Assembly: GCA_039930945.1 (NCBI GenBank)
Contig: JBDTSW010000048.1
Coordinates: forward strand, 1 to 16,397
DNA: 16,397 nt
Direction: 5' to 3'
Origin: JBDTSW01 sp039930945
Lineage (GTDB): Bacteria > Actinomycetota > Thermoleophilia > Solirubrobacterales > 70-9
A model generated the notes under the pieces. It was not told the DNA's origin. It searched no databases and saw nothing but the letters and a program-made list of their open reading frames with translations. Shown piece by piece: positions 1 through 8,117 of this stretch (position 1 is its first letter; every line of letters begins with the position of its first letter). Both the position numbers and the translations under genes were made by a program.

Positions 1-83
1 CGATCCGCCTGGTGGGCGTCGGCCCCGACCGCGACCAGGTGATCTGGATGGGAGAGGGCGTGGCCCAGCTGCGGGCGGCTTGA
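1..83 (+). CDS. 3' end of an unidentified protein-coding gene (partial)
   Basis: The frame beginning at base 3 is open to a TGA at 81-83 and gives a C-terminus ending GEGVAQLRAA. Only 26 residues are visible, with alternating hydrophobic stretches (IRLVGVG, QVIWMG) and a short helix-like tail, which looks like the end of a folded protein. I do not recognise the family. It runs in the same direction as the carboxylase gene that starts 27 bases later, but that gene seems to have its own promoter box, so the two need not form an operon. The call rests on frame, codon bias (G/C third positions) and position only. Confidence 0.5.
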   Translation, partial: IRLVGVGPDRDQVIWMGEGVAQLRAA

Positions 84-97
84 CGCGACCGCGTAGA

Positions 98-103
98 TAG
101 GCT
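98..103 (+). promoter_or_regulatory. Leaderless-type -10 box (TAGGCT) for the biotin carboxylase gene
   Basis: TAGGCT lies 7 bases before the GTG at 111. No ribosome binding site fits between box and start, so the transcript probably begins at or near the start codon. An overlapping TAGATA (94-99) is an alternative. No convincing -35 element is at the normal distance. The same TANNNT-plus-short-spacer layout recurs at other genes in this window. Confidence 0.5.
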
Positions 104-110
104 CTCGCGC

Positions 111-1912
<1,802 letters not shown>

Positions 1913-1916
<4 letters not shown>

Positions 1917-2872
1917 CCGCCGCGCCCGCAGACACCGCGATCGCGCCGCTCCCCTGGCGCGGGCCCGGGGAGGGCCGGCCCGCCGACCTGCCGCTGCCGC
2001 CCTCGAAGATGCCTTGGCGCCGGGGCGGCCGGATGCGAAAGCGCTGGCGCTACGTCGCCGCCTTCAGCGAGGAGCTCCTGGTCTGCGCGGCGAGGGTCCA
2101 CGTCGGGCCGCTGGGGCAGAACTTCTGGGTGGTCTGCGACCGCGAAAGCGGCGAGATGTGGGAGCGTACGCGGATGCTGCTGCCCGGCGCGCGCGGGGAT
2201 GTCTGGACCGAGCATCTCGGCGGCGAGGAGGTCGTCGCCGAGCTCGGAGACCTCGGCGTCCTCGACTACGCGCCCGACGAGGGCTCGCTGGTGCGGATCG
2301 ACTCAGACGTGCGCGGGCCCGATGACGCCCGGGCATTCCTGCGCCTTGGAGCCGGCCGCTGGGTCGAGTCGGTCTGCCCCACCGACGAGGGCCAGTACGT
2401 GTGGACGCGCAAGCGCGCCGACGTCCCGGTCGAATGCGACGTGCGGATCGGCGACCGCCGCTGGAGGGTCAAGGCGCGAGGCATGGAGGACGAGTCGGCG
2501 GGATACCACCCCCGCCACACCGTCTGGAGCTGGTCCACCGGCGTCGGCCGGACCACCGACGGCCGCTCGGTCGGGTGGAACCTCGTCAGCGGCATCAACG
2601 ACCCGCCCGAGCGCTCGGAGCGCGCGATCTGGATCGATGGCGAGCCCACCGAGCCGGGGCCCGTCAGCTTCGATGGGCTCGAGGCGATCGACTTCGGCGA
2701 CGGCGCCCGCCTGCGCTGCGACAAGGAGTTCGAGCGCTCCAAGGAGGAGAAGCGGCTGTACGTCCGCTACACCTACCGGCAGCCGTTCGGCTCGTTCAGC
2801 GGCACGCTTCCAGGCGGCATCGAGCTGGAGAGCGCCCTCGGCGTGATGGAGTTCCACGACGCGGTCTGGTGA
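1913..2872 (+). CDS. DUF2804-like protein, translationally coupled to the acyl-CoA carboxylase
   Basis: A 319-residue protein with no signal peptide or membrane segment. Its GTG start overlaps the TGA of the carboxylase gene (GTGA at 1913-1916), so the two are probably co-translated. The body has many Trp, Asp and Gly residues in beta-rich segments (for example WSWSTGVG, GWNLVSGIND), and the end reads PFGSFSGTLPGG ... LGVMEFHDAVW. This fits my memory of the DUF2804 family, whose members end in a QPFG-F-G-L / G-E-H-W block and are about 330 residues long. No catalytic function is established for that family as far as I know. Coupling to a malonyl- or methylmalonyl-CoA-forming enzyme hints at a lipid role, but this is inference. 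The first 35 residues are Pro-rich and weakly conserved in appearance, so a later start is possible, although the GTGA overlap favours this one. The family call is from memory of the pattern, not a search. Confidence 0.75.
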
Positions 2873-2881
2873 GGCCGCCGC

Positions 2882-3508
2882 TCAGCCATAGGACGGCTGC
2901 ACCCGCCAGCGCCAGGGCGGTTCCTCGGCCGCGGCGAAGTCGAACTGGTTGCGACCGGCGAGGGTCTCGAGCGGGACGAGCTTGGGGTCCTGGCTCTCCA
3001 GCAGCGGGGTCGAGGAGAGCGCGGCCACGTCGGCCGCGCTCGCGTGGCGGTTGACTTCTTCCCAGCCCAGGGTGGGGCGGTAGAGCCAGTAGGTGACGGT
3101 GATCGCTCCGCCGGCCGGGCGCCCGTCGGTGACCGAGACGAATGCGGTCGTGCGGCGGTTGGAGGCGGTCAGGCGCGGGCCTGGGCCGGGGGCTGCGCAG
3201 CTGACCGAGCGGCAGTAGCGGAAGTCCACGGCCATCAGCCCCGAGAGCGGGGTGGGCGCAGGCGCCAGCGCCCGCACAACGCCGCCCAGCGGCCGCCCGT
3301 AGGCCTCGGTCAGCGGATCGCGCCAGCAGGGGCCCGGTAGCCGGGGCGCGCAGCGGATCTTGCGCGCGATCGCGGCGCCGAGCTCGCGCCCGCCGTCGAG
3401 CGGGCCGGAGGCGACCGAGGCAATCGCGGTCAGCGCCAGCAGCGCGACGAGCAACGCCAGGCCGGCGTGCTCGACCGACGCCGCGCCAGATTGCGAAGGT
3501 CGGGGCAT
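2882..3508 (-). CDS. TadE/pilin-like membrane-anchored secreted protein
   Basis: A 208-residue protein. The N-terminus has a class III (type IV pilin-like) signal: G8 followed by AASVE with Glu at +5 (E13), then a hydrophobic helix (about 14-33, AGLALLVALLAL). This is the form seen in TadE/TadF minor pseudopilins and related actinobacterial proteins. The rest (34-208) should lie outside the membrane and has four cysteines (C53, C61, C99, C104) able to form two disulfides, plus Trp-rich segments near the end. No other tad or pil genes are in the window. The ATG at 3508 sits 6 bases after a TACCGT box. Its 3' end faces the DUF2804-like gene with a gap of 9 bases. The exact role is unknown; it could be a stand-alone surface protein borrowing the pilin signal. 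Confidence 0.65.
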   Translation of the reverse strand: MPRPSQSGAASVEHAGLALLVALLALTAIASVASGPLDGGRELGAAIARKIRCAPRLPGPCWRDPLTEAYGRPLGGVVRALAPAPTPLSGLMAVDFRYCRSVSCAAPGPGPRLTASNRRTTAFVSVTDGRPAGGAITVTYWLYRPTLGWEEVNRHASAADVAALSSTPLLESQDPKLVPLETLAGRNQFDFAAAEEPPWRWRVQPSYG

Positions 3509-3513
3509 CGGCC

Positions 3514-3519
3514 GACGGT
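3514..3519 (-). promoter_or_regulatory. Leaderless-type -10 box (TACCGT) for the TadE-like gene
   Basis: On the minus strand TACCGT is followed by 6 bases and then the ATG at 3508-3506. It matches the TANNNT pattern but has C rather than G at the third position, so it is the weakest of the set. Confidence 0.35.
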
Positions 3520-3531
3520 AGGCCGCGGCCG

Positions 3532-3550
3532 TTCACGGCTTGCGCGTGAA
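3532..3550. promoter_or_regulatory. Inverted repeat TTCACG-N7-CGTGAA upstream of the TadE-like gene
   Basis: Arms at 3532-3537 and 3545-3550 are perfect over 6 bp with a 7-base spacer. On the minus strand the repeat covers where a -35 element would be for the TACCGT box. It could be a dimeric repressor site, or a weak terminator for the 95-residue gene that ends at 3561. Confidence 0.3.
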
Positions 3551-3560
3551 TCGAGCCGCG

Positions 3561-3848
3561 CTAGGAGAGGCCCTGGCGCGCCTCACGCACGAGGGTCACC
3601 GCCTCGGGAAAGATGACTCGGATCGCGTCGCGAACCTGCATCGCCTGCTGGTCGCTCGTGCCCTCGAGCTTCATCGAGCCGATCGCCGCCACCGTCATGT
3701 CGACGGCGAGCTTGATCGCGTTGTCGGCCCAGGCGACCTGCTGCGCGCTCTGCATCTGCTCGGCCATCTCGCCGAGGCGGGTGCGGAGCTCGTCCGGGTC
3801 GCCGAAGAGGCCGCCGAGTCCTTCGCTGCCTTCCATCGCTTTCAGCAT
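3561..3848 (-). CDS. Small helical protein of unknown function (95 aa)
   Basis: The product is acidic and predicted mainly helical. Residues about 17-45 (DPDELRTRLGEMAEQMQSAQQV) have heptad-like spacing suited to a short coiled coil, followed by a more hydrophobic helix (KLAVDMTVAAIGSMKL) and a C-terminal helix. No cysteines, signal peptide or membrane segment is seen. The Met/Gln-rich start is a little like YbaB/EbfC nucleoid proteins, but the rest does not fit and I do not assign it. Codon use is typical of the region. It lies 52 bases upstream of the TadE-like gene on the same strand, so read-through is possible. The start is the only well-placed ATG. Confidence 0.6.
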   Translation of the reverse strand: MLKAMEGSEGLGGLFGDPDELRTRLGEMAEQMQSAQQVAWADNAIKLAVDMTVAAIGSMKLEGTSDQQAMQVRDAIRVIFPEAVTLVREARQGLS

Positions 3849-3876
3849 AGTGCCCGGGCGGGCTCGCCCCCCGACC

Positions 3877-3886
3877 CATCTAGTCT
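3877..3886. promoter_or_regulatory. Overlapping divergent promoter boxes centred on CTAG
   Basis: Plus strand: TAGTCT (3881-3886) lies 6 bases before the ATG at 3893. Minus strand: TAGATG (3882-3877) lies 28 bases before the ATG at 3848. The two boxes share the CTAG core (3880-3883), so a single site may fire in both directions. The plus-strand box fits the window's TANNNT pattern well; the minus-strand one lacks the final T. Confidence 0.35.
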
Positions 3887-3892
3887 CGAAGG

Positions 3893-4048
3893 ATGCCCGC
3901 GCTCAGCGCCGTCGATCTGATCGCGATCGAGCCCTTCTCGGGCCAGGCCCAGGCCTCGCGGGTGGTGATCGACGCCGTCTGCCCTGGCGAGGAGCGCTGC
4001 CGCTTCGAGCCCGGCGGCCTCGAGGGGTCCCTGCCGGACGTTGGGTAG
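3893..4048 (+). CDS. Possible small protein of unknown function (51 aa)
   Basis: An ATG 6 bases after TAGTCT opens a 51-codon frame ending at TAG 4046-4048. The product begins MPALSAVDLIAIEPF and has two cysteines (C30, C36) in a CPGEERC segment. The purine-rich GAAGG directly before the ATG is too close to be a normal ribosome binding site, in line with leaderless expression. Its stop codon is also the first three bases of the TAGCCT box of the next gene. I recognise no family. It could be a real small protein, the remnant of a longer gene, or a leader that affects the dehydrogenase gene. Confidence 0.4.
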   Translation: MPALSAVDLIAIEPFSGQAQASRVVIDAVCPGEERCRFEPGGLEGSLPDVG

Positions 4049-4051
4049 CCT
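4046..4051 (+). promoter_or_regulatory. Leaderless-type -10 box (TAGCCT) for the short-chain dehydrogenase
   Basis: TAGCCT is 7 bases before the ATG at 4059. The box overlaps the TAG stop of the preceding small ORF. It supports the ATG at 4059 over the in-frame TTG at 4041. Confidence 0.45.
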
Positions 4052-4058
4052 GGGCGCG

Positions 4059-4865
4059 ATGGCCCTGCCGCCCCCCTCGGAGAGCACGATCGCGCTCGTC
4101 ACCGGCGCCTCGTCTGGGATCGGCGAGGCGATCGCGCACGAGCTCGCCGGGCGCGGGCACTCGCTGGCGCTGGTCGCGCGCCGGGAGGACCGGTTGCAGC
4201 AGCTCGCCGCCGAGCTTGCCGAACGCCACCGGGTCAGCTCCGAGGTGGTGCGCGCCGATCTCGGCGAGCCCGCCGGGCGGGACGCGCTCGCCGCCCACCT
4301 GGAGCAGGCCGGCAAGGAGGTCGGTGTGCTCGTCAACAACGCCGGCTTCGGCGACGCCCGCAACTTCGCCGACGCCGACCGCGACCGGCTGTTGGCGATG
4401 ATCCGCCTCAACTGCGAGGCTCTCACCGACCTGCAGGCGCGCTACCTGCCGGCGATGGTCGAGCGCGGCTCCGGCGCGGTGATCAACATCGCCTCAACCG
4501 CCTCCTTCCAGCCGATCCCCGGCAACGCGGTCTACGCGGCGACCAAGGCCTTCGTGCTCAGCCTCAGCGAGGCGACCCATGGCGAGCTCGACGGCACCGG
4601 GGTGACGCTGACCGCCGTCTGTCCCGGGCCCGTGCGCACCGAGTTTCCCGGCGCGGCCGGCATCGCCGACGCCGAGCAGCGCACCCCCGACATCGTCTGG
4701 ATGTCGGCCGAAGCCGTCGCCGAGGCCGCGGTGGACGGGGCGGAGAAGGGCAAGCGGGTGGTCGTCCCCGGCCTGCTCAACCGCGCCGGCGCCCTCAGCG
4801 GCCAGCACGCTCCCCGGGCACTGATCCTCCCGCTCGCCAAGCGGGTCTGGCGCCGGGCCTTCTAG
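4059..4865 (+). CDS. Short-chain dehydrogenase/reductase (SDR), classical type
   Basis: A 268-residue NAD(P)-dependent oxidoreductase of the Rossmann fold. Cofactor motif TGASSGIG is at 15-22 and NNAG at 93-96. The catalytic tetrad is complete: N118, S146, Y159 and K163 (YAATK). PGPVRTEF near 190-198 is the usual post-catalytic loop. R41 and R42 after the second strand (VARRED) suggest a preference for NADP. The sequence resembles the DltE/YqjQ-like group of broad-specificity SDRs, but the substrate cannot be told. A TTG at 4041 would add six residues; the ATG is preferred because of the TAGCCT box 7 bases before it and because the TGASSGIG motif is already at the usual depth. The C-terminal tail is basic (KRVWRRAF). 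It converges on the minus-strand pair at 4876. Confidence 0.9.
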   Translation: MALPPPSESTIALVTGASSGIGEAIAHELAGRGHSLALVARREDRLQQLAAELAERHRVSSEVVRADLGEPAGRDALAAHLEQAGKEVGVLVNNAGFGDARNFADADRDRLLAMIRLNCEALTDLQARYLPAMVERGSGAVINIASTASFQPIPGNAVYAATKAFVLSLSEATHGELDGTGVTLTAVCPGPVRTEFPGAAGIADAEQRTPDIVWMSAEAVAEAAVDGAEKGKRVVVPGLLNRAGALSGQHAPRALILPLAKRVWRRAF

Positions 4866-4879
4866 CGGTGGGCGGCTAG
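4862..4879. terminator. Short inverted repeat between convergent stops
   Basis: CTAGC (4862-4866) and GCTAG (4875-4879) flank 8 bases and include the stop codons of both convergent genes. The stem is only 5 bp with no U-tract, so termination activity is doubtful; it is recorded because it is the only structure in the 10-base gap. Confidence 0.2.
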
Positions 4880-5517
4880 CGCCTGCCGACCAGCTCGCCG
4901 CCGCGCCCGGCGAGCGCCGACACCAGCTCGAGCGGCACCGAGGCCAGCAACACCAGCGGCGCCGCCAGCGCGGTGACGACGCAGTCGATGGCGAAGGTGA
5001 GCCTGCTGCGGGCGGTTGCGGCCCGCAGCCTGCCCGCCCGGACCTCGCGAGCGAAGTTCGGGTGGAAGGTGAGGCCGTTGACCAGCGTCTGCCACATCCA
5101 GGCCTGATTTCGGCCGAAGCGCGAGCAGCGCACGCCCTCGAGCTCTGCTCCGGTCTGCTCGGCGAGCAGCCGCAGCGAGCGCGGCGAATGCAGCAGCCGG
5201 CCAGGGCCGATCTCGATCGCGGCCCAGCCCTCGCCGCCGATGGTCGCCTGGATCGAGGTCCGGTTTGGGGTGACCAGCGCCGGCGACCCGTCGTCGAGCG
5301 CGGTCGAGATCGCCCTCGCCTCGGCCTCGAGGTCGATCGGGCCAGTCCCCTCCGCGATGCCGAGGCCGCAGTTCTCGCAGCGTTCGAGCACCCGCGGGCC
5401 CCGGCCCGTCTTCGGGTCGGCCTCGAGCTCCACGGGCCGCCCGACGGTCGCCCCTGAGGAGGGGTCGGGCAGGGTCAGCCAGCCGTAGAGCGGCGAGCCG
5501 CACAAGGGACAGCTCAG
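4876..5517 (-). CDS. Zinc-ribbon protein with methyltransferase-like C-terminal part; probable CTG start
   Basis: About 213 residues. Two Cys pairs (C3/C6 in CPLCG and C47/C50 in CENCG) form a zinc ribbon. The middle (about 80-150) has the GW-IEI-P-LLHS-SL-LL-TGAE pattern that in many class I SAM methyltransferases follows the catalytic domain, but no SAM-binding glycine motif precedes it. The end (about 174-203) is hydrophobic with the GRGGELV finish common in such methyltransferases, and could touch the membrane. I read it as a methyltransferase relative that has lost its SAM domain; function unknown. In frame there is no ATG, GTG or TTG upstream near the ribbon, and the first TTG (5505) would delete C3. 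A CTG at 5517-5515 overlaps the TGA of the upstream gene as CTGA, which mimics the ATGA/GTGA coupling used elsewhere here. Start is inferred; the frame is secure. Confidence 0.7.
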   Translation of the reverse strand: MSCPLCGSPLYGWLTLPDPSSGATVGRPVELEADPKTGRGPRVLERCENCGLGIAEGTGPIDLEAEARAISTALDDGSPALVTPNRTSIQATIGGEGWAAIEIGPGRLLHSPRSLRLLAEQTGAELEGVRCSRFGRNQAWMWQTLVNGLTFHPNFAREVRAGRLRAATARSRLTFAIDCVVTALAAPLVLLASVPLELVSALAGRGGELVGRR

Positions 5518-6629
5518 GCGGGCATCACCTCGTAGGAGACGCCGAAGTCGGCGAGGCCTTCGAGAAAGCGGCGCGGGTCGAAGGCCTCCGACGGCGCCAG
5601 GGCCCCGCTGCGCTCGTAGCCGGGCTGGGCGCACTCGAGCGCCGCCTGCACGGTGGTCCGGGCGGTGAGCCCGTAGACGTCGCGCCCGGTGATCGTGCCC
5701 CCCGCCCGCTCGGCACCGCGATTGGCCTCGCAGACGATGCAGAAGCGCGACGCCCGCCGCTGCTCGGGGGCCGGGCCCTCCGGGAGGCGCGCGACCCCCG
5801 CCTCGAGCAGGCGGCGCAGCGGCGAGCGAACCGCGAGCTGGGCGATCGGCATGGCGATCGGCGCGGCCACGGCGAGCCTGGGGTGGGGCATCACCATCGA
5901 CGCGTTCAGCATCGTCCGCACCCGCCGCGTATCGACGTGCCGGGGGACGGTGATGTGCTCGCCGGCCGGGTAGCGGACCATGCGCTGCCGCCCGATCGGC
6001 TCCGGAAAGTCGAAGTCGCCGCGGCTGACCGATTGCGAGGCGGGCTCGAGCGCGCCCTCGCGCCACTCGACGTCGCCCCCGGCCATCATCCCGATCGCCG
6101 AGAGGGCGGTGCCGCGGGATCCTCCGAAGCCGGCGGCGTGGTAGGCGAGCACGAGCTCGTCCAGCGTGTCCATGCCCTCGGCGGTCAGCGCCGCGATCAT
6201 GTCTCCGGGCACGTAGTCGAAGCCCATCGCGGTGACCGCGACGACGCCGGCGTCGGCCGCCCTGTCGCCGTAGGAGTCGAACACCTTGCGCATGAACGGC
6301 TGCTCGCCCGTGGTGTCGATGTAGTGGGTGGAGGAGTCGACCGCGGCGGCCAGGACCGGCTCGCCATGAAGCTGGAAGGGCCCTGCGCAGGCGATCACGG
6401 CCGCGCAGGGCTCGAGCAGCTCGCGCAGCCCGCGAGGGTCGTCGAGCGCCACGGCCTGCGTCGGAGCGCCGCCGACATCCTCGGCGACGACCTCCAGCTT
6501 GGCGGCGCTGCGGCCAGCGAGCACGAAATCCACGCCGCGGCGTCGTAGCTCGGCGGCGATCAGCCGGCCCGTGTAGCCGGTTGCGCCGTAGACGGCGATC
6601 GTGTCTGCGGCGCTGCGCCCGGCTGCCAT
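5514..6629 (-). CDS. Saccharopine-dehydrogenase-like NAD(P)-binding oxidoreductase (trans-acting enoyl reductase type)
   Basis: A 371-residue protein. It opens with a Rossmann motif GATGYTG (15-21), followed by LAGRSAAKLE (second strand and adenosine loop) and the ACAGPFQLHGEPVLAAA segment typical of the saccharopine dehydrogenase NADP-binding family. HYIDTTGEQPF and AMGFDYVPGDM are also usual in this family. Length and motifs match the subgroup that includes the mycobacterial trans-acting enoyl reductase of phthiocerol lipid synthesis, rather than true lysine-pathway saccharopine dehydrogenases. The substrate here is unknown. Start: ATG at 6629, 8 bases after a TAGCAT box. The downstream zinc-ribbon gene overlaps its stop. 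In mycobacteria the enoyl reductase gene lies beside a methyltransferase gene, and the methyltransferase-like partner here recalls that, though this is inference. Confidence 0.85.
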   Translation of the reverse strand: MAAGRSAADTIAVYGATGYTGRLIAAELRRRGVDFVLAGRSAAKLEVVAEDVGGAPTQAVALDDPRGLRELLEPCAAVIACAGPFQLHGEPVLAAAVDSSTHYIDTTGEQPFMRKVFDSYGDRAADAGVVAVTAMGFDYVPGDMIAALTAEGMDTLDELVLAYHAAGFGGSRGTALSAIGMMAGGDVEWREGALEPASQSVSRGDFDFPEPIGRQRMVRYPAGEHITVPRHVDTRRVRTMLNASMVMPHPRLAVAAPIAMPIAQLAVRSPLRRLLEAGVARLPEGPAPEQRRASRFCIVCEANRGAERAGGTITGRDVYGLTARTTVQAALECAQPGYERSGALAPSEAFDPRRFLEGLADFGVSYEVMPA

Positions 6630-6637
6630 CGGCCGGG

Positions 6638-6643
6638 ATGCTA
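6638..6643 (-). promoter_or_regulatory. Leaderless-type -10 box (TAGCAT) for the saccharopine-dehydrogenase-like gene
   Basis: TAGCAT on the minus strand is 8 bases before the ATG at 6629-6627. It lies in the 74-base divergent gap shared with the CBS-domain gene. Confidence 0.45.
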
Positions 6644-6690
6644 GTGGAGCGTCTGAGAAAAGAAGAGACCCATCGGCGGGCGACTGGGGC

Positions 6691-6696
6691 TAGGGT
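6691..6696 (+). promoter_or_regulatory. Leaderless-type -10 box (TAGGGT) for the CBS-domain gene
   Basis: TAGGGT is 7 bases before the ATG at 6704. A GTG at 6698 is also in frame but only 1 base after the box, so the ATG is preferred. Confidence 0.5.
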
Positions 6697-6703
6697 TGTG
6701 CCG

Positions 6704-7150
6704 ATGCTGCTGCGCGAGATCATGACCGCCGGCGTGGTCACGGCCGGCCTCGACACGGACCTGCTTGGGGTCGCTCGGCTGATGCGCGACCACAGGGTCG
6801 GCTCGGTCGTGGTCTGCGACCCGGAGGGAGAGCCGGTGGGGATGGTCACCGACCGGGACCTGACGGTGCGGGTGCTCGCGGAGGAGCGGCCTCAGGGCGA
6901 GCCGATCCGCGAGCACGCCTCGAGACCGCTGGTCACCGGCGAGCCCGAGATGGACCTCGAGGAGGCGGCGGCGCTGATGGTCACCCACAGCGTTCGGCGC
7001 CTGCCGGTGGTCGAGGCCGGCACCCTGGTCGGGATCGTCACCCTGGACGACATCGCCGTGCGCAGCGGCAACCTGGAGGTGGCGCAGCGGATGACCCAGG
7101 AGGTGATCGAGGGTGCACTGCCCGAGTTCTTCTTTCACGAGCGGGGCTGA
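6704..7150 (+). CDS. Two-CBS-domain protein
   Basis: A 148-residue protein made of two CBS domains, about 7-60 and 75-128. The first opens IMTAGVVT and contains GSVVVCDPEGEPVGMVTDRDL; the second contains HSVRRLPVVEAGTLVGIVTLDDI. The hydrophobic strands, the G-hVT-D-D/R-D/I endings and the spacing are standard for a Bateman module. Such stand-alone modules bind adenine nucleotides and act as sensors or regulators; ligand and partner are unknown here. No other domain is fused. The tail PEFFFHERG is aromatic. It is the first gene on its strand after a divergent promoter. The following membrane-protein gene begins 78 bases later with its own box. Confidence 0.9.
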   Translation: MLLREIMTAGVVTAGLDTDLLGVARLMRDHRVGSVVVCDPEGEPVGMVTDRDLTVRVLAEERPQGEPIREHASRPLVTGEPEMDLEEAAALMVTHSVRRLPVVEAGTLVGIVTLDDIAVRSGNLEVAQRMTQEVIEGALPEFFFHERG

Positions 7151-7193
7151 GCGGATGGCCACCCTCACCCGTCAGCCGTTCGTCGGCAGCCCA

Positions 7194-7199
7194 TAGATT
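7194..7199 (+). promoter_or_regulatory. -10 box (TAGATT) upstream of the membrane-protein gene
   Basis: TAGATT is preceded by CA and followed after 9 bases by a GTG (7209) that starts a 7-codon uORF, and after 29 bases by the ATG of the membrane protein. Confidence 0.4.
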
Positions 7200-7208
7200 A
7201 CGCGCCTC

Positions 7209-7232
7209 GTGAGCTGCCGGAGCCGAAGATGA
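7209..7232 (+). CDS. Possible 7-codon leaderless uORF overlapping the next start
   Basis: GTG at 7209-7211 is followed by six sense codons and TGA at 7230-7232, giving MSCRSRR. The stop overlaps the ATG of the membrane protein (ATGA at 7229-7232). It is placed where a leaderless transcript from TAGATT would begin. It could couple translation to the next gene, or be chance. Confidence 0.3.
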   Translation: MSCRSRR

Positions 7233-8092
7233 ACCGCGCGCGGACCCTCGAGTGGGAGCATCAATGGGCGCTTCCCGCCGCGATCTGCGCCTTCGCCGCG
7301 GCGGTGCTCTTCGTCGCCGGCACGGTGCTCGGCCAGGAGGGGCCGATCTCCCCGACCACCACCACCGAGCTGCTGCGGGACTTCCACGATGTGAGCGGCT
7401 CGCTGCTGGGGGCCGCCGTCCTCAACGCCTTCTCGCTGGCTCTGATCGCGGCGCCGCTCTTCTACCTCTTTCGGGCCGCCCTGGCGCGCAGCCCGAAGAT
7501 GCGCCGCGGGCTCGTCGGAGTCGTCGTCGCCGGCCCGCTATTCCTCGGCGCGGCCGAGCTCTTCCAATGGATCGCGCTCAACTCCGCGTCCAACGACTTC
7601 GCCACCCCGGGCGGGGGCGCGGGAGTCCCGATCGGGACCTACGCCGACGACCTGATCCGCGACCAGACGACCTTCAGCATCTCCCAGGGACTCAGCTTCG
7701 CCGGGGTGCTCGGATTCGTCGTCGGCACCATCTACACGTCGCTGTGGGCGATGCGCGTCGGCCTTCTCACCCGGTTCATGGGCACGATCGGGATGGCGCT
7801 GGCGGCCTCGCTGTTGCTGCTCGCGCAGGCGTTCTCGTTGCTTGCGCTGATGCTGTGGTTCGTCTTCCTGGGGGTGGTCATCCTCGGCAAGACGCCGCGA
7901 GGCAAACGCCCACCCGCATGGGACGCCGGCGAGGCGATCCCGTGGCCCAAGCCCGGAGAGCAGCCGCAGGCTCCCGCTGCCGACGCGGACGAAACCGTCG
8001 ATGGCACCGCCACCGAGCTGGACTCGGACCTCAATCCGAACTCGGCCCCCGGCGAGCGCGCCAAGAAGCGCAAGCGCAAGCGCCGCGAGTAG
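7229..8092 (+). CDS. Six-helix integral membrane protein of unknown function
   Basis: A 287-residue protein. Hydrophobic helices are near 14-34, 56-80, 91-115, 152-176, 180-200 and 203-222, with a polar outer loop (about 117-150) between helices 3 and 4. The last 65 residues are hydrophilic: Pro/Ala-rich, then acidic (ADADETVDG), and ending in a dense basic cluster KKRKRKRRE, probably cytoplasmic. The fold arrangement is a little like DUF4386-type proteins, but I do not assign a family. Start: ATG 7229, with a purine-rich GGAGCCGAAG just upstream as a possible ribosome binding site. It ends 22 bases from the convergent cupredoxin gene. Confidence 0.7.
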   Translation: MNRARTLEWEHQWALPAAICAFAAAVLFVAGTVLGQEGPISPTTTTELLRDFHDVSGSLLGAAVLNAFSLALIAAPLFYLFRAALARSPKMRRGLVGVVVAGPLFLGAAELFQWIALNSASNDFATPGGGAGVPIGTYADDLIRDQTTFSISQGLSFAGVLGFVVGTIYTSLWAMRVGLLTRFMGTIGMALAASLLLLAQAFSLLALMLWFVFLGVVILGKTPRGKRPPAWDAGEAIPWPKPGEQPQAPAADADETVDGTATELDSDLNPNSAPGERAKKRKRKRRE

Positions 8093-8117
8093 ACGCCCGG
8101 GCTGGGCTGGACGTCTA
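8090..8117. terminator. Weak inverted repeat between convergent genes
   Basis: TAGACG (8090-8095) and CGTCTA (8112-8117) are complementary and contain the stop codons of both genes. Within the loop GCCC (8095-8098) can pair with GGGC (8104-8107). No U-tract is present on either strand. It may act as a bidirectional terminator. Confidence 0.3.

Noticed and set aside
80..85. TTGACG as a -35 element for the carboxylase gene
   Set aside because: It is only 12 bases from the TAGGCT box (8 from TAGATA) and it contains the stop codon of the preceding gene.
5523..6849. Upstream extension of the zinc-ribbon frame to an ATG at 6849
   Set aside because: The extension is antisense-like low complexity that overlaps the whole saccharopine-dehydrogenase-like gene in another frame; only the part from 5517 shows conserved features.
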